NCBI GenBank assembly: GCA_031261505.1 | Contig: JAISJN010000006.1 | Location: forward strand, 1-64,000 | Length of the DNA: 64,000 bases | Direction: 5' to 3' | Source: Clostridioides sp. | GTDB taxonomy: Bacteria; Bacillota; Clostridia; Peptostreptococcales; Peptostreptococcaceae | Part shown: positions 56,975 through 64,000 of the stretch, piece after piece | Position numbering within the stretch: the stretch's first letter is position 1 | Layout: each line of letters opens with the position of its first letter | Translations under genes and position numbers: made by a program | Notes under the pieces: generated by a model | What the model saw: the letters and a program-made list of their open reading frames with translations, nothing else | What the model was told of the DNA's origin: nothing | The model's database searches: none

Positions 56975-57403
56975 ATGGATGTAACAGATTACAGAATTAT
57001 CGAGATACTGCAGGGCGATGGCAGAATTTCTATGAAGGACTTAGGGAAAATCGTCGGTTTGACTTCTCCAGCAGTATCTGAAAGGGTTAAGAGATTAGAG
57101 GAATCAGGAATAATTGAAGGTTACAGAGCTATGGTAAATCCAGATAAGCTCGGTCGCGTTATAAAGGCTTTTATACACATATCTCTTGCCAGCGATGAAT
57201 ATGTAGACTTTATTGAAAAAGCTAGACATGACCCTCGCATAGTTGAATGTCACCACATAACTGGAGACGATTGCTCACTACTTAAGGTAATTGTAAAAGA
57301 CATGTACGAACTTGAAAACGTTATTGACAGTATTAAGACCGTTGGTTCTACCAAGACTTCAGTTATACTTTCAACTCCGATTCAAGCGAAATCTATATTA
57401 TAA
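56975..57403 (+). CDS. Lrp/AsnC family transcriptional regulator
   Basis: A 142-residue regulator with an N-terminal HTH (about 1-60; MKDLGKIVGLTSPAVSERVKRL) and a C-terminal RAM ligand-binding domain (about 65-140; GDDCSLLKVIVKDMYELENVI). GGGAGG precedes the ATG. The effector is probably an amino acid, but the target is unknown. It is downstream of pncB. Its TAA stop (57401-57403) coincides with the border of repeat copy 10, which also contains its terminator. Confidence 0.93.
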   Translation: MDVTDYRIIEILQGDGRISMKDLGKIVGLTSPAVSERVKRLEESGIIEGYRAMVNPDKLGRVIKAFIHISLASDEYVDFIEKARHDPRIVECHHITGDDCSLLKVIVKDMYELENVIDSIKTVGSTKTSVILSTPIQAKSIL

Positions 57404-57499
57404 CTTAATAAAGATATCCCTCATTTCTTTAGTTGATGGATATCTTTATTATTTCAGCGGGTGTTTGCATCGCCCACTTGAATCGGTGAATCATCATTT
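57401..57499 (-). repeat. dispersed structured repeat, copy 10
   Basis: On the minus strand: TTAAATGATGATTCACCG, stem CAAGTGGGCG/CACCCGCTG, AAATAATAAAGATATCC, a second stem with GGATATCTTTATT, and right end AAGTTA. The final TTA is the lrp stop codon on the plus strand. Here the second stem has become the bidirectional terminator. Confidence 0.75.
57406..57451. terminator. bidirectional terminator, lrp and rsmI
   Basis: AATAAAGATATCC pairs perfectly with GGATATCTTTATT, with U-runs on both sides. It lies 3 bp after the lrp stop and inside repeat copy 10. Confidence 0.85.
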
Positions 57500-57502
57500 A
57501 AT

Positions 57503-57540
57503 TTAAAATAATCCCCTTACATCTAGTTCAGGGGATTATT
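57503..57540 (-). terminator. rsmI terminator
   Basis: AATAATCCCC pairs perfectly with GGGGATTATT, followed by TTAAATT, 30 bp after the stop. Confidence 0.8.
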
Positions 57541-57569
57541 TTATTTAAGTTGGATTATTTTATTCTAAA

Positions 57570-58406
57570 TTAGATATCGAGCACTTGCTTGTAGACTATA
57601 TCCTTTTTAAGCTTTCTATCCTTGCAAACTTTTTTAATTGCGTCCTTCTTATCCATACCTTCTTCCATCAACTTCAATACATACTCTCTTTCGTTTAAAA
57701 AATCGTAGTTGCTTTGAACTGATTTCTCACCTGTGAATCCCTCGATAATCAAGACAAATTCGCCTTTGATCTCTCCTCTTTTCTCAAACACATCCATCAC
57801 AGTACTGATATTTTCTCTAATTATCTCTTGATATTTTTTGGTTAATTCCCTGTTGACACAAATTTTTCTATCTCCTAAAATTGCCAACATATCTTTTAGA
57901 GTTTCTTTTAACCTATGTGGAGATTCATAGATTATCATTGTCTTCTCTTCTTCTTTTATTTCCTCAAGCCTTTTTCTCCTAGCCTTCTTATCCCTGTCCA
58001 AAAATCCCTCGAACACAAATCTCCTTGTATCCATTCCAGATCCGACTAATGCTGTTGCAAAGGCAGTTCCACCTGGGAGAACTTCAAGCTCTATATTGTT
58101 TTCTATAGCTTTTTTGATTATTACTTCACCTGGATCAGATATCCCGGGCATACCTGCATCGCTTATGACAGCTATATTTTCGCCGTTTAGTAATTTCTCT
58201 ATCAGGTATTCACCCTTTGAATCTTCGTTGTGCTCATGATAGCTAGTAAGTGGTTTTGATATATCGAAATGATTTAGCAACCTTAGGCTGTGTCTGGTAT
58301 CCTCGGCCGCTATCAAATCCACCTCGTTTAGTACCCTTATCGTTCTATATGTTATATCTTCTAAATTTCCGATCGGAGTCGGACATATATATAATTTTCC
58401 ACTCAT
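57570..58406 (-). CDS. rsmI: 16S rRNA 2'-O-ribose C1402 methyltransferase
   Basis: A 278-residue SAM-dependent methyltransferase of the tetrapyrrole-methylase fold. The N-terminal block is LYICPTPIGNLEDITYR (about 5-21), followed by AAEDTRHSLRLL and VISDAGMPGISDPG (about 78-91). C-terminal helices include KDAIKKVCKDRKLKK. GAGGTGA precedes the ATG. It follows trmN6 by 25 bp. Confidence 0.96.
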   Translation of the reverse strand: MSGKLYICPTPIGNLEDITYRTIRVLNEVDLIAAEDTRHSLRLLNHFDISKPLTSYHEHNEDSKGEYLIEKLLNGENIAVISDAGMPGISDPGEVIIKKAIENNIELEVLPGGTAFATALVGSGMDTRRFVFEGFLDRDKKARRKRLEEIKEEEKTMIIYESPHRLKETLKDMLAILGDRKICVNRELTKKYQEIIRENISTVMDVFEKRGEIKGEFVLIIEGFTGEKSVQSNYDFLNEREYVLKLMEEGMDKKDAIKKVCKDRKLKKDIVYKQVLDI

Positions 58407-58431
58407 ATTGTCACCTCTTTACTTAATCTTC

Positions 58432-59178
58432 TCAACTTAAATCTTCGTTTTTGTACATCGCCTTGATTTCATCGCTGTAATCACTATCGCTTCCGTAGAC
58501 GTACAATGGATCTAATATCTTAAGGTCTGGTCTCCCGTCCTTGGCATACTCTACTAAGATCAAGTTTGGAGCCTTATCAGGTCTTGGATGTACAAATCTA
58601 ATTACCTTAGCCTCTAGTTTATACTGCCTGCCGAGCGTCAATATGTCTATAAGTCTAGTCGGCCTGTGAATCATATAAAATTTTCCACGTGAAACTAAAA
58701 GCTGCGATGCCGTCTTAAGTATATCCTCTAAGTTGCATTTTATCTCATGTCTTGATATAGCCTTCTTATCATTTGGATTTTTAATGCCGGCATCGTGCAT
58801 ATACGGCGGATTTGAGGTAACTACAGAGGCAAATCCCTTGCCGATTGTATTGTATATTTCCTTTATATCTCCATGCACTATCTCTACCCTATCCTCTAGG
58901 TCGTTTAACTTCACCGACCTAGTAGCCATTTCGTATACCTCGTCCTGTATCTCTACTCCGTATATTTTCTTCGCCTCGCTCTTGCCAGCTATCAATGTAG
59001 GTATTATTCCCGTGCCAGTTCCTAGATCTACAACTGTAGTACCTTTTTTTATCTTGGCGAAGTTAGCCAGTAAAACCGCGTCGACCCCGAAACAAAATCC
59101 ATCTACATCTTGGATTAATTTTAGCCCCTTCAACTGTAGGTCGTCTATCCTCTCGTTTTCCTTTAATTCTACTTCCAT
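58432..59178 (-). CDS. trmN6: tRNA1(Val) (adenine-N6)-methyltransferase family protein
   Basis: A 248-residue class I methyltransferase. It has SAM motif VVDLGTGTGIIPTLIAG (about 49-65) and the N6-adenine catalytic motif SNPPYM (about 122-127). It is probably the YabB/TrmN6 enzyme acting on adenosine in tRNA, by motif and by the conserved rsmI/ricT neighbourhood. Exact tRNA target not shown. Confidence 0.9.
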   Translation of the reverse strand: MEVELKENERIDDLQLKGLKLIQDVDGFCFGVDAVLLANFAKIKKGTTVVDLGTGTGIIPTLIAGKSEAKKIYGVEIQDEVYEMATRSVKLNDLEDRVEIVHGDIKEIYNTIGKGFASVVTSNPPYMHDAGIKNPNDKKAISRHEIKCNLEDILKTASQLLVSRGKFYMIHRPTRLIDILTLGRQYKLEAKVIRFVHPRPDKAPNLILVEYAKDGRPDLKILDPLYVYGSDSDYSDEIKAMYKNEDLS

Positions 59179-59252
59179 ATTTCAACCGTTGCCTTTCACT
59201 CGTATTTTTAATTATCATTTATTCCCCAAATTTAAACCTTGTCTTAAAAACG

Positions 59253-59275
59253 ACAAAGGGGACAAGTTGTCCCCC
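59253..59275 (-). terminator. ricT terminator
   Basis: The palindrome GGGGACAA/TTGTCCCC (59258-59274) is followed by TTTGTCGTTTTTA on the minus strand, 70 bp after the stop. Confidence 0.7.
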
Positions 59276-59345
59276 TCATGTCATATATTTATACTATTTT
59301 AAATTCTAAGACTCTTATCCTCGTAGATTTTTGCCTTCAAACGCC

Positions 59346-60230
59346 TTAGTCTTCAAGCTGCTTTAATTCTTTAAATGTTTCTTCGTCAACTCCGTGTTTA
59401 TGTCCACCGCAGCCGTCACATCTTCTGGCCTCTTTGAGTACTTTTACCTCTTCAGGTGTGTATATCCTCACTGTTTTATCGTGGTACTCCACCTTTATTT
59501 GCTCTAGAAGTGGATTTATTTCCGTTACCTTTCCCTTGCCGTCATCTGTCTGGACCAACGATCCAACCACTGGTAGTTTGTCCAAGGCTTCACTGTATAC
59601 ATCGTGTTCGTACTTTAGACAACAGAAGAGTCTAGCGCATATCCCAGATATCTTCGTCGGATTTAGGGATAGACTCTGGTCCTTAGCCATCTTGATAGAT
59701 ACTGGTTGGAAGTCTCCGAGCCAAGACGAACAGCAAAGTTTTCTTCCACAAGGTCCAAGACCTCCGATCGATTTTGCCTCATCTCTGACGCCTATCTGTC
59801 TAAGCTCTATTCTCGTCTTAAATATAACCGCCAAATCCTTGACTAATTCTCTAAAGTCGATTCTTCCCTCCGCTGTGAAGTAGAATATTAATTTATTCTT
59901 ATCAAATGTGTACTCACTATCTATCAAATACATTTCAAGACCGTGTTCCTCTATTTTCTTTTGGCAAACTTCAAATGTTTCCTTTGCCCTCTCTTTGTTT
60001 TCTGCATAGGTGTTTTTATCTTCGTCTGTCGCCAACCTTATGATAGGCTTTAGCGGTGAAGTGAGTTCTGCCTCATCTATATCTCTGAGTCCTACAACCA
60101 CTCTTCCGTATTCTATCCCTCTAGCTGTCTCCACTATTACATCCATGCCTTTTTCTATATCCAAACCTTCTGGAGCAAAATAATAAATTTTGCCAGCGGT
60201 CTTAAATCTAACTCCAACTATACTAGTCAT
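59346..60230 (-). CDS. ricT: PSP1 domain protein RicT (YaaT)
   Basis: A 294-residue protein of the PSP1/YaaT family. In Bacillus it is part of the RicAFT complex that helps RNase Y mature mRNAs and influences sporulation and competence. Conserved cysteines lie in GPCGRKLCCSSWLG (about 158-171) and CARLFCCLKYE (about 194-204), consistent with the Fe-S clusters reported for the complex. Its ATG overlaps the holB stop by 4 bp, so translation is coupled. Confidence 0.94.
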   Translation of the reverse strand: MTSIVGVRFKTAGKIYYFAPEGLDIEKGMDVIVETARGIEYGRVVVGLRDIDEAELTSPLKPIIRLATDEDKNTYAENKERAKETFEVCQKKIEEHGLEMYLIDSEYTFDKNKLIFYFTAEGRIDFRELVKDLAVIFKTRIELRQIGVRDEAKSIGGLGPCGRKLCCSSWLGDFQPVSIKMAKDQSLSLNPTKISGICARLFCCLKYEHDVYSEALDKLPVVGSLVQTDDGKGKVTEINPLLEQIKVEYHDKTVRIYTPEEVKVLKEARRCDGCGGHKHGVDEETFKELKQLED

Positions 60231-61162
60231 TTAATCACCTCATATATATTTAGAAACATCACCTGCATGTTTATATTGAAATTACAGTTGCTACTTGCTT
60301 TTTTCTTAGCCTCTTCTATTATACCAATAATCTTTGAAATTTGAGAATAGGTAATTTTTCTAGCCACCTTTTCTACGCTCTTTATTTTATCCTTATTTAT
60401 GAGCATATCAGCGCCTACACGCTCTTTTATCAAAACTGCATCTCTAAAATAATCTATCATGATGTCTAAGAACTCGGCGATTCTCAGCTTAAATTTTTCC
60501 ACCTGTGCTGGTAATTCCAATATCTCTACTATATTTTTCTGAAATAGGACATCTATGAAATCCTCAGCCGAATCCCTGATTTCCTTGAATTCTTGGTTTA
60601 TCGCTAAATCGAGTGCTCTTTCTATACTTCCCCTAGAAAATGGCAGTACTATTTTTGCCGTATCTTCATCGATTCCATCTTTGACGAGGTAGCTAACTAT
60701 TTCCTCATTTGAAATCGGGTTGAATTTTACTATGTCACATCTAGATTTTATAGTGTCTAAAAGCGCTTCCTTATTGCTCGTGATAAGTATTATCACGGCG
60801 TACTGTGGAGGTTCTTCTAAGGTTTTGAGTAAAGCATTTTGAGCCTGTACCGTCATCAACTCCGCATTATTTATAATGTATACCTTATATTCTCCGACTG
60901 GCTTTATGATTATATCCTCTTCAAGCTTTCTAATTTGCTCGACTTTTATACTCGAACCATTTGGCTTAACCTCGACGTAATCTGGGTTGTTCTCTGGATG
61001 TTCAGTATTCATCAGGATTTTCGACATCTCGTATGCCGTCTTTTTCTTTCCTATGCCTTCTATACCCTCAAACATATAGGCGCTGTTTAATTTATTTCTT
61101 TTTATGGAGTTTTCTAGGTACTTCTTTGCAAAATTCTGCCCTAATATATTATCAAAACTCAT
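60227..61162 (-). CDS. holB: DNA polymerase III delta' subunit
   Basis: A clamp-loader subunit of 311 residues with an AAA+ core: FEGIEGIGKKKTAYEM replaces a strict P-loop (about 31-46), then YIINNAELMTVQAQNALLKTLEEPP (about 95-119). The degenerate P-loop (GIGKKKT) is normal for delta'. GGAGGAG precedes the ATG. It lies between tmk and ricT. Confidence 0.92.
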   Translation of the reverse strand: MSFDNILGQNFAKKYLENSIKRNKLNSAYMFEGIEGIGKKKTAYEMSKILMNTEHPENNPDYVEVKPNGSSIKVEQIRKLEEDIIIKPVGEYKVYIINNAELMTVQAQNALLKTLEEPPQYAVIILITSNKEALLDTIKSRCDIVKFNPISNEEIVSYLVKDGIDEDTAKIVLPFSRGSIERALDLAINQEFKEIRDSAEDFIDVLFQKNIVEILELPAQVEKFKLRIAEFLDIMIDYFRDAVLIKERVGADMLINKDKIKSVEKVARKITYSQISKIIGIIEEAKKKASSNCNFNINMQVMFLNIYEVIK

Positions 61163-61208
61163 ATTTATCTCCTCCTATATGCATGATATATTTAGCACAC
61201 TCTAACAT

Positions 61209-61898
61209 CTATTTACAGCCCTGTCCTACTGTTTTAATTGCTATACCGTATATTTCCTCATGGATACTCTCTATACTCCTTAGAAGTCCATCTGGTGCAC
61301 AGTCAACCATACTCCAGCCATACTTGCTCGCTATATCTAGGGAATTGTCGTAGCATTTGCGTAGATACTCTCTATCCGATTCGTGGATATCCTTTTTTTC
61401 TTCTCCTCCTGTATACTTATCCCTATCAGCCATAAGCCTTTCGCTTACATCGACTGGCACATCCAAGAATATCACTGCATCTGGTCTAGGTAATCCGTAC
61501 ATATTGTACTCGTAATCATCCAACCAATCTAGGTATTTCTCCCTATCGTCCTTGTCCATCTTTGACGCCTGGTGTACCATATTTGAAGTCGTATATCTAT
61601 CCGCTATGATTATACCGCCCTCATTGTAGAATTTTTCCCATTCTATCTTGAATGAGGCGTACCTGTCCACTGCAAAGAAGGTCGACGCTATATACGGATC
61701 TACACACTCTGCATCTTTTCCCATATCACCCCTAAGGTACATCTTAACTAAGGCAGATGACTCGGAGTCGTAATTTGGATACTGAACCTTCTTTATCTTA
61801 TATCCTTCCGCCTTTAACCTAGTGTATAATTTTTCCGACTGGGTCTCTTTACCACTCGCGTCTGTTCCACTTTCTATTATAATAAGTTTGCCTTTCAT
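61209..61898 (-). CDS. tmk: thymidylate kinase
   Basis: Phosphorylates dTMP to dTDP. At 229 residues it is longer than the usual 205-215. It has the P-loop ESGTDASGKETQSEKLY (about 8-24), the DR motif in ADRYTTSNMVHQASK (about 99-113) and FLDVPVDVSERLM. The P-loop reads GTDASGKET rather than the common GxDGxGKST, as in a clostridial subgroup. GGAGG precedes the ATG. Upstream is the decarboxylase, 96 bp away. Confidence 0.93.
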   Translation of the reverse strand: MKGKLIIIESGTDASGKETQSEKLYTRLKAEGYKIKKVQYPNYDSESSALVKMYLRGDMGKDAECVDPYIASTFFAVDRYASFKIEWEKFYNEGGIIIADRYTTSNMVHQASKMDKDDREKYLDWLDDYEYNMYGLPRPDAVIFLDVPVDVSERLMADRDKYTGGEEKKDIHESDREYLRKCYDNSLDIASKYGWSMVDCAPDGLLRSIESIHEEIYGIAIKTVGQGCK

Positions 61899-61994
61899 AA
61901 GTTTCCTCCATGTAATAATTACATCTTGCTCTATTTTTTCTTGCTTTATTTATTTATATCCTTATCTATCATCGAATCTCTATCCTTGCTTCTT

Positions 61995-63554
61995 TTAAAC
62001 CCTATCTTCTATCTCTATTATTCTTATATTCTCGATGGTTTTGTCCTGTATTCCCGTGATATTTAACCCGTTCTCCCTACATAAATTGATGTAATCCACC
62101 ATTTCTTGGTCTATTACCTCTCCTGGTGCTATCAAACAAATTCCAGGTGGATACGGAACTACGCTTTCGGCGCTTATCTTGCCTACGCTATCTATTATTT
62201 TAACACTTTTAATTTGCTCCGTCACTTGATTTAATGATGAGATATCAAACGCCTCAGAAGGAAGGAGTTTTCGCTCCGATATCTTGTTTGGAAAATTTAT
62301 ATCTTTAATTTTGGACATAGATTTCTTTTCCACGTATTTGGATTCTATTTCTTCTAGTGCCTCTGCCATTGTTTCAAAATCCTTCACATCGTTTCCAATG
62401 GTACAAATCAATAGAACACCGTAGTAGTTGGAGAGTTCAACTTGGATATTGTAGTCCCCTCTAAGCATTTCCTCTAGTTCGCCGCCACTTATCCCGAGTT
62501 CAACCGCCGATATAAATATCTTTGTCGCATCATCCATTTCGTAGAATTTTATATTTTTTCCGATTGTTTTTTTCTCTGCATATTCTGAGTTACCGAGTTC
62601 TCGGCTATCAATTTCTGAATTGCCGCGATCAAGTTTTCTCCTGCAACTACATACATACTCGAATTTATTTTTAAATTCATCTATGTATTCTAGTAAGTCT
62701 TCCATTAATTTTTTTCCGTACCTATCACATATATCGCCCGCTATTTCTAGGGACGACATCAATACGTAAGACGGGCTAGAAGATTCTAGTATCCTCAGGT
62801 AATCTCTGAGTCTCAATTCATCGGCTTTTGAATTCTTGCCTACATGTAGCACAGATGCCTGTGTAAAAGCTGGCAATGTCTTATGCCAACTCTGTACTGA
62901 AATATCAGCTCCTTGCCTAAGTGCAGTCTCTGGCAGCCTCTCGCTTAGGTCTAGATGTGATCCATGTGCCTCATCTACAATTACCATCATACCCTTATTA
63001 TGCGCGAATTTTACTATATCCTCCAGGTTGTAAGTCTGTCCGTAATACGTCGGGTAAGTTAGGATAACTGCAGATGCATCTCGATTCTTTTCTATAAGTT
63101 CTTTTGCCATATCCACATCTACACCTTCTAATGCATTTGTCGACCTATTTATTTTACATGGAATGTATACTGGTTCTATGCCTGATATTAGGCAGGCATT
63201 TACTACGCTCTGATGACAATCTCTATTTACAATTATCTTTTTTTTGTTCTTCCCGTGACAGGCTGTTAAAATGCTCGCCTGAATTCCACAGGTCGTCCCA
63301 TTTACTAAAAACATCGTAGACTTCGCACCGAATATAGCTGCAATTTCATCCTGTGATTTTTTGATTATCCCCTCTGGCGAATGTAAGTTATCCGTTCCAA
63401 TTATCTCCGTGGTGTCAAACTTGTACATATCCTGCATTATATCGCTATAACCTAGTCGAGCGTATATTTTCCCGTTTTTATGACCGGGCATATGAAATGA
63501 TATTATATCGTTGTTTTTATTTTCCCTTAGTTTATTCACTATATATGTATTCAA
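61995..63554 (-). CDS. Orn/Lys/Arg decarboxylase family protein (YaaO-like)
   Basis: A PLP enzyme of 519 residues. I prefer the TTG at 63554, which has GAGGT 6 nt upstream; the ATG at 63560 lies directly against it. It has the N-terminal SFHMPGHKNG motif, the PLP aspartate/histidine strand VDEAHGSHLD (about 193-202) and the lysine in SWHKTLPAFTQ (about 222-232). There is no N-terminal wing domain, so this is the short type seen next to tmk in many Firmicutes. Which amino acid it decarboxylates is not clear. Confidence 0.92.
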   Translation of the reverse strand: MNTYIVNKLRENKNNDIISFHMPGHKNGKIYARLGYSDIMQDMYKFDTTEIIGTDNLHSPEGIIKKSQDEIAAIFGAKSTMFLVNGTTCGIQASILTACHGKNKKKIIVNRDCHQSVVNACLISGIEPVYIPCKINRSTNALEGVDVDMAKELIEKNRDASAVILTYPTYYGQTYNLEDIVKFAHNKGMMVIVDEAHGSHLDLSERLPETALRQGADISVQSWHKTLPAFTQASVLHVGKNSKADELRLRDYLRILESSSPSYVLMSSLEIAGDICDRYGKKLMEDLLEYIDEFKNKFEYVCSCRRKLDRGNSEIDSRELGNSEYAEKKTIGKNIKFYEMDDATKIFISAVELGISGGELEEMLRGDYNIQVELSNYYGVLLICTIGNDVKDFETMAEALEEIESKYVEKKSMSKIKDINFPNKISERKLLPSEAFDISSLNQVTEQIKSVKIIDSVGKISAESVVPYPPGICLIAPGEVIDQEMVDYINLCRENGLNITGIQDKTIENIRIIEIEDRV

Positions 63555-63640
63555 AATCATACCTCACATTTCGAAGATTCTTTGTTCCGTTGCTTCAGAT
63601 TCACGGACGTATTTCACGGTTTTATTTCCATAAACTTAAG

Positions 63641-63682
63641 AATATCACACCCGTATACATATATCTATACAAGTGTGATATT
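63641..63682 (-). terminator. trkH terminator
   Basis: AATATCACAC pairs perfectly with GTGTGATATT, followed by CTTAAGTTT on the minus strand. Repeat copy 11 lies between it and the trkH stop. Confidence 0.8.
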
Positions 63683-63686
63683 TATT

Positions 63687-63785
63687 AAATGATGATTCAA
63701 TGCTTCCAGTGGGAGATTTGACTCACACTGAAATGAGATTTATGTACGCCACCTGTAGAGGTGGGGGATATTTATATCAAATTAT
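63687..63785 (+). repeat. dispersed structured repeat, copy 11 (nearly complete)
   Basis: Left block AAATGATGATTCAATG, stem CAGTGGGAG/CTCACACTG, AAATGAGATTTATG, stem CGCCACCT/AGGTGGGGG and right block ATTTATATCAAATTA. The TTA at 63782-63784 is the trkH stop codon on the other strand. Confidence 0.85.
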
Positions 63786-64000
63786 AATTTCTTCCAAAAT
63801 GTAGGTGCGAACAAGAACAGTATCGGATATATTTCAAGTCTTCCCGCAAGCATATCTACCATGAATACAAGCTTCGAAATCACAGTGAACTTAGCGTAGT
63901 TCTGAGTCGGTCCCGCCATATTAAATCCAACTCCAGCGTTGTTAAACGTCGCCGCTACAGCCGAGAAGTTAGTAAAGAAGTCAAATCCATTTAACGATAC
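63782..64000 (-). CDS. Trk/Ktr potassium transporter membrane subunit, C-terminal part
   Basis: The last 72 codons of a gene that continues past the window. The sequence SAVAATFNNAGVGF and the ending MLAGRLEIYPILFLFAPTFW are the fourth pore loop region and final membrane segment of TrkH/KtrB potassium transporters, with the selectivity-filter Gly in NNAGVGF. The ending GRLEIYP is close to universal in the family. The stop codon is the border of repeat copy 11. Confidence 0.9.
   Translation of the reverse strand, partial: VSLNGFDFFTNFSAVAATFNNAGVGFNMAGPTQNYAKFTVISKLVFMVDMLAGRLEIYPILFLFAPTFWKKL

Overview
The window reads as chromosome from a low-GC, anaerobic, endospore-forming member of the Clostridia. 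The nearest style I can name is Peptostreptococcaceae, the Clostridioides difficile group. The evidence is the sporulation set (spoIIR, spoVG, yabG, a SipL-type LysM protein, spmA and spmB), a flavodiiron/rubredoxin/NADH-reductase fusion of the type described from C. difficile, very frequent TTG and GTG starts with strong ribosome sites, and a neighbour order (ispE, gntR, sipL, veg, yabG; prs, glmU, spoVG, purR, murC; rsmI, trmN6, ricT, holB, tmk) typical of that group. The species assignment is inference.

Layout. The left edge is the first bases of a 16S rRNA gene on the minus strand, with its leader and a near-consensus promoter. From 1.2 to 13.7 kb there is a minus-strand housekeeping run: lysS, greA, dusB, coaX, an ECF substrate-binding protein (probably for pantothenate), a P1 peptidase, birA, ftsH, tilS, a DUF1934 protein, murI and spoIIR. 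From 13.9 to 22.3 kb is a catabolic or uptake island: two near-identical MFS permeases flanking an M20 amidohydrolase, an APC amino-acid permease and a PucR regulator. From 22.6 to 31.8 kb come gntR-ispE, sipL, veg, yabG, a renal-type dipeptidase, a SEC-C protein, a UPF0489 protein and a YVTN propeller. From 32 to 40.8 kb are a pseudouridine synthase, an rRNA methyltransferase, prs, glmU, spoVG, purR, murC (plus strand) and an anchored hypothetical protein. From 41 to 45.2 kb is a very acidic protein with a Cys/His block, then rsmA and rnmV. The rest holds a pirin (plus), tatD, metG behind a T-box, a decayed archaeal-type aspS, the FdpF-like fusion, spmBA, pncB and an Lrp regulator (plus), rsmI-trmN6, ricT-holB-tmk, an Orn/Lys/Arg decarboxylase and the end of a TrkH potassium transporter.

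How the parts connect. coaX and the ECF protein together suggest pantothenate salvage into coenzyme A. spoIIR carries a sigma-F-like promoter, and sipL, yabG, spmA and spmB serve later stages of spore formation. rnmV-rsmA and rsmI-trmN6-ricT-holB-tmk are RNA-modification and replication clusters. The MFS genes share an identical spaced inverted repeat upstream, so they are probably co-regulated.

The least explained feature is a family of about eleven dispersed, structured repeats of roughly 100 bp. In five cases the right border of the repeat is exactly the stop codon of the neighbouring gene, often with an ordinary terminator on the far side. The second is the acidic Cys/His protein at 41.1-43.4 kb. 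I saw no tRNA gene, CRISPR array, prophage or intact insertion sequence.
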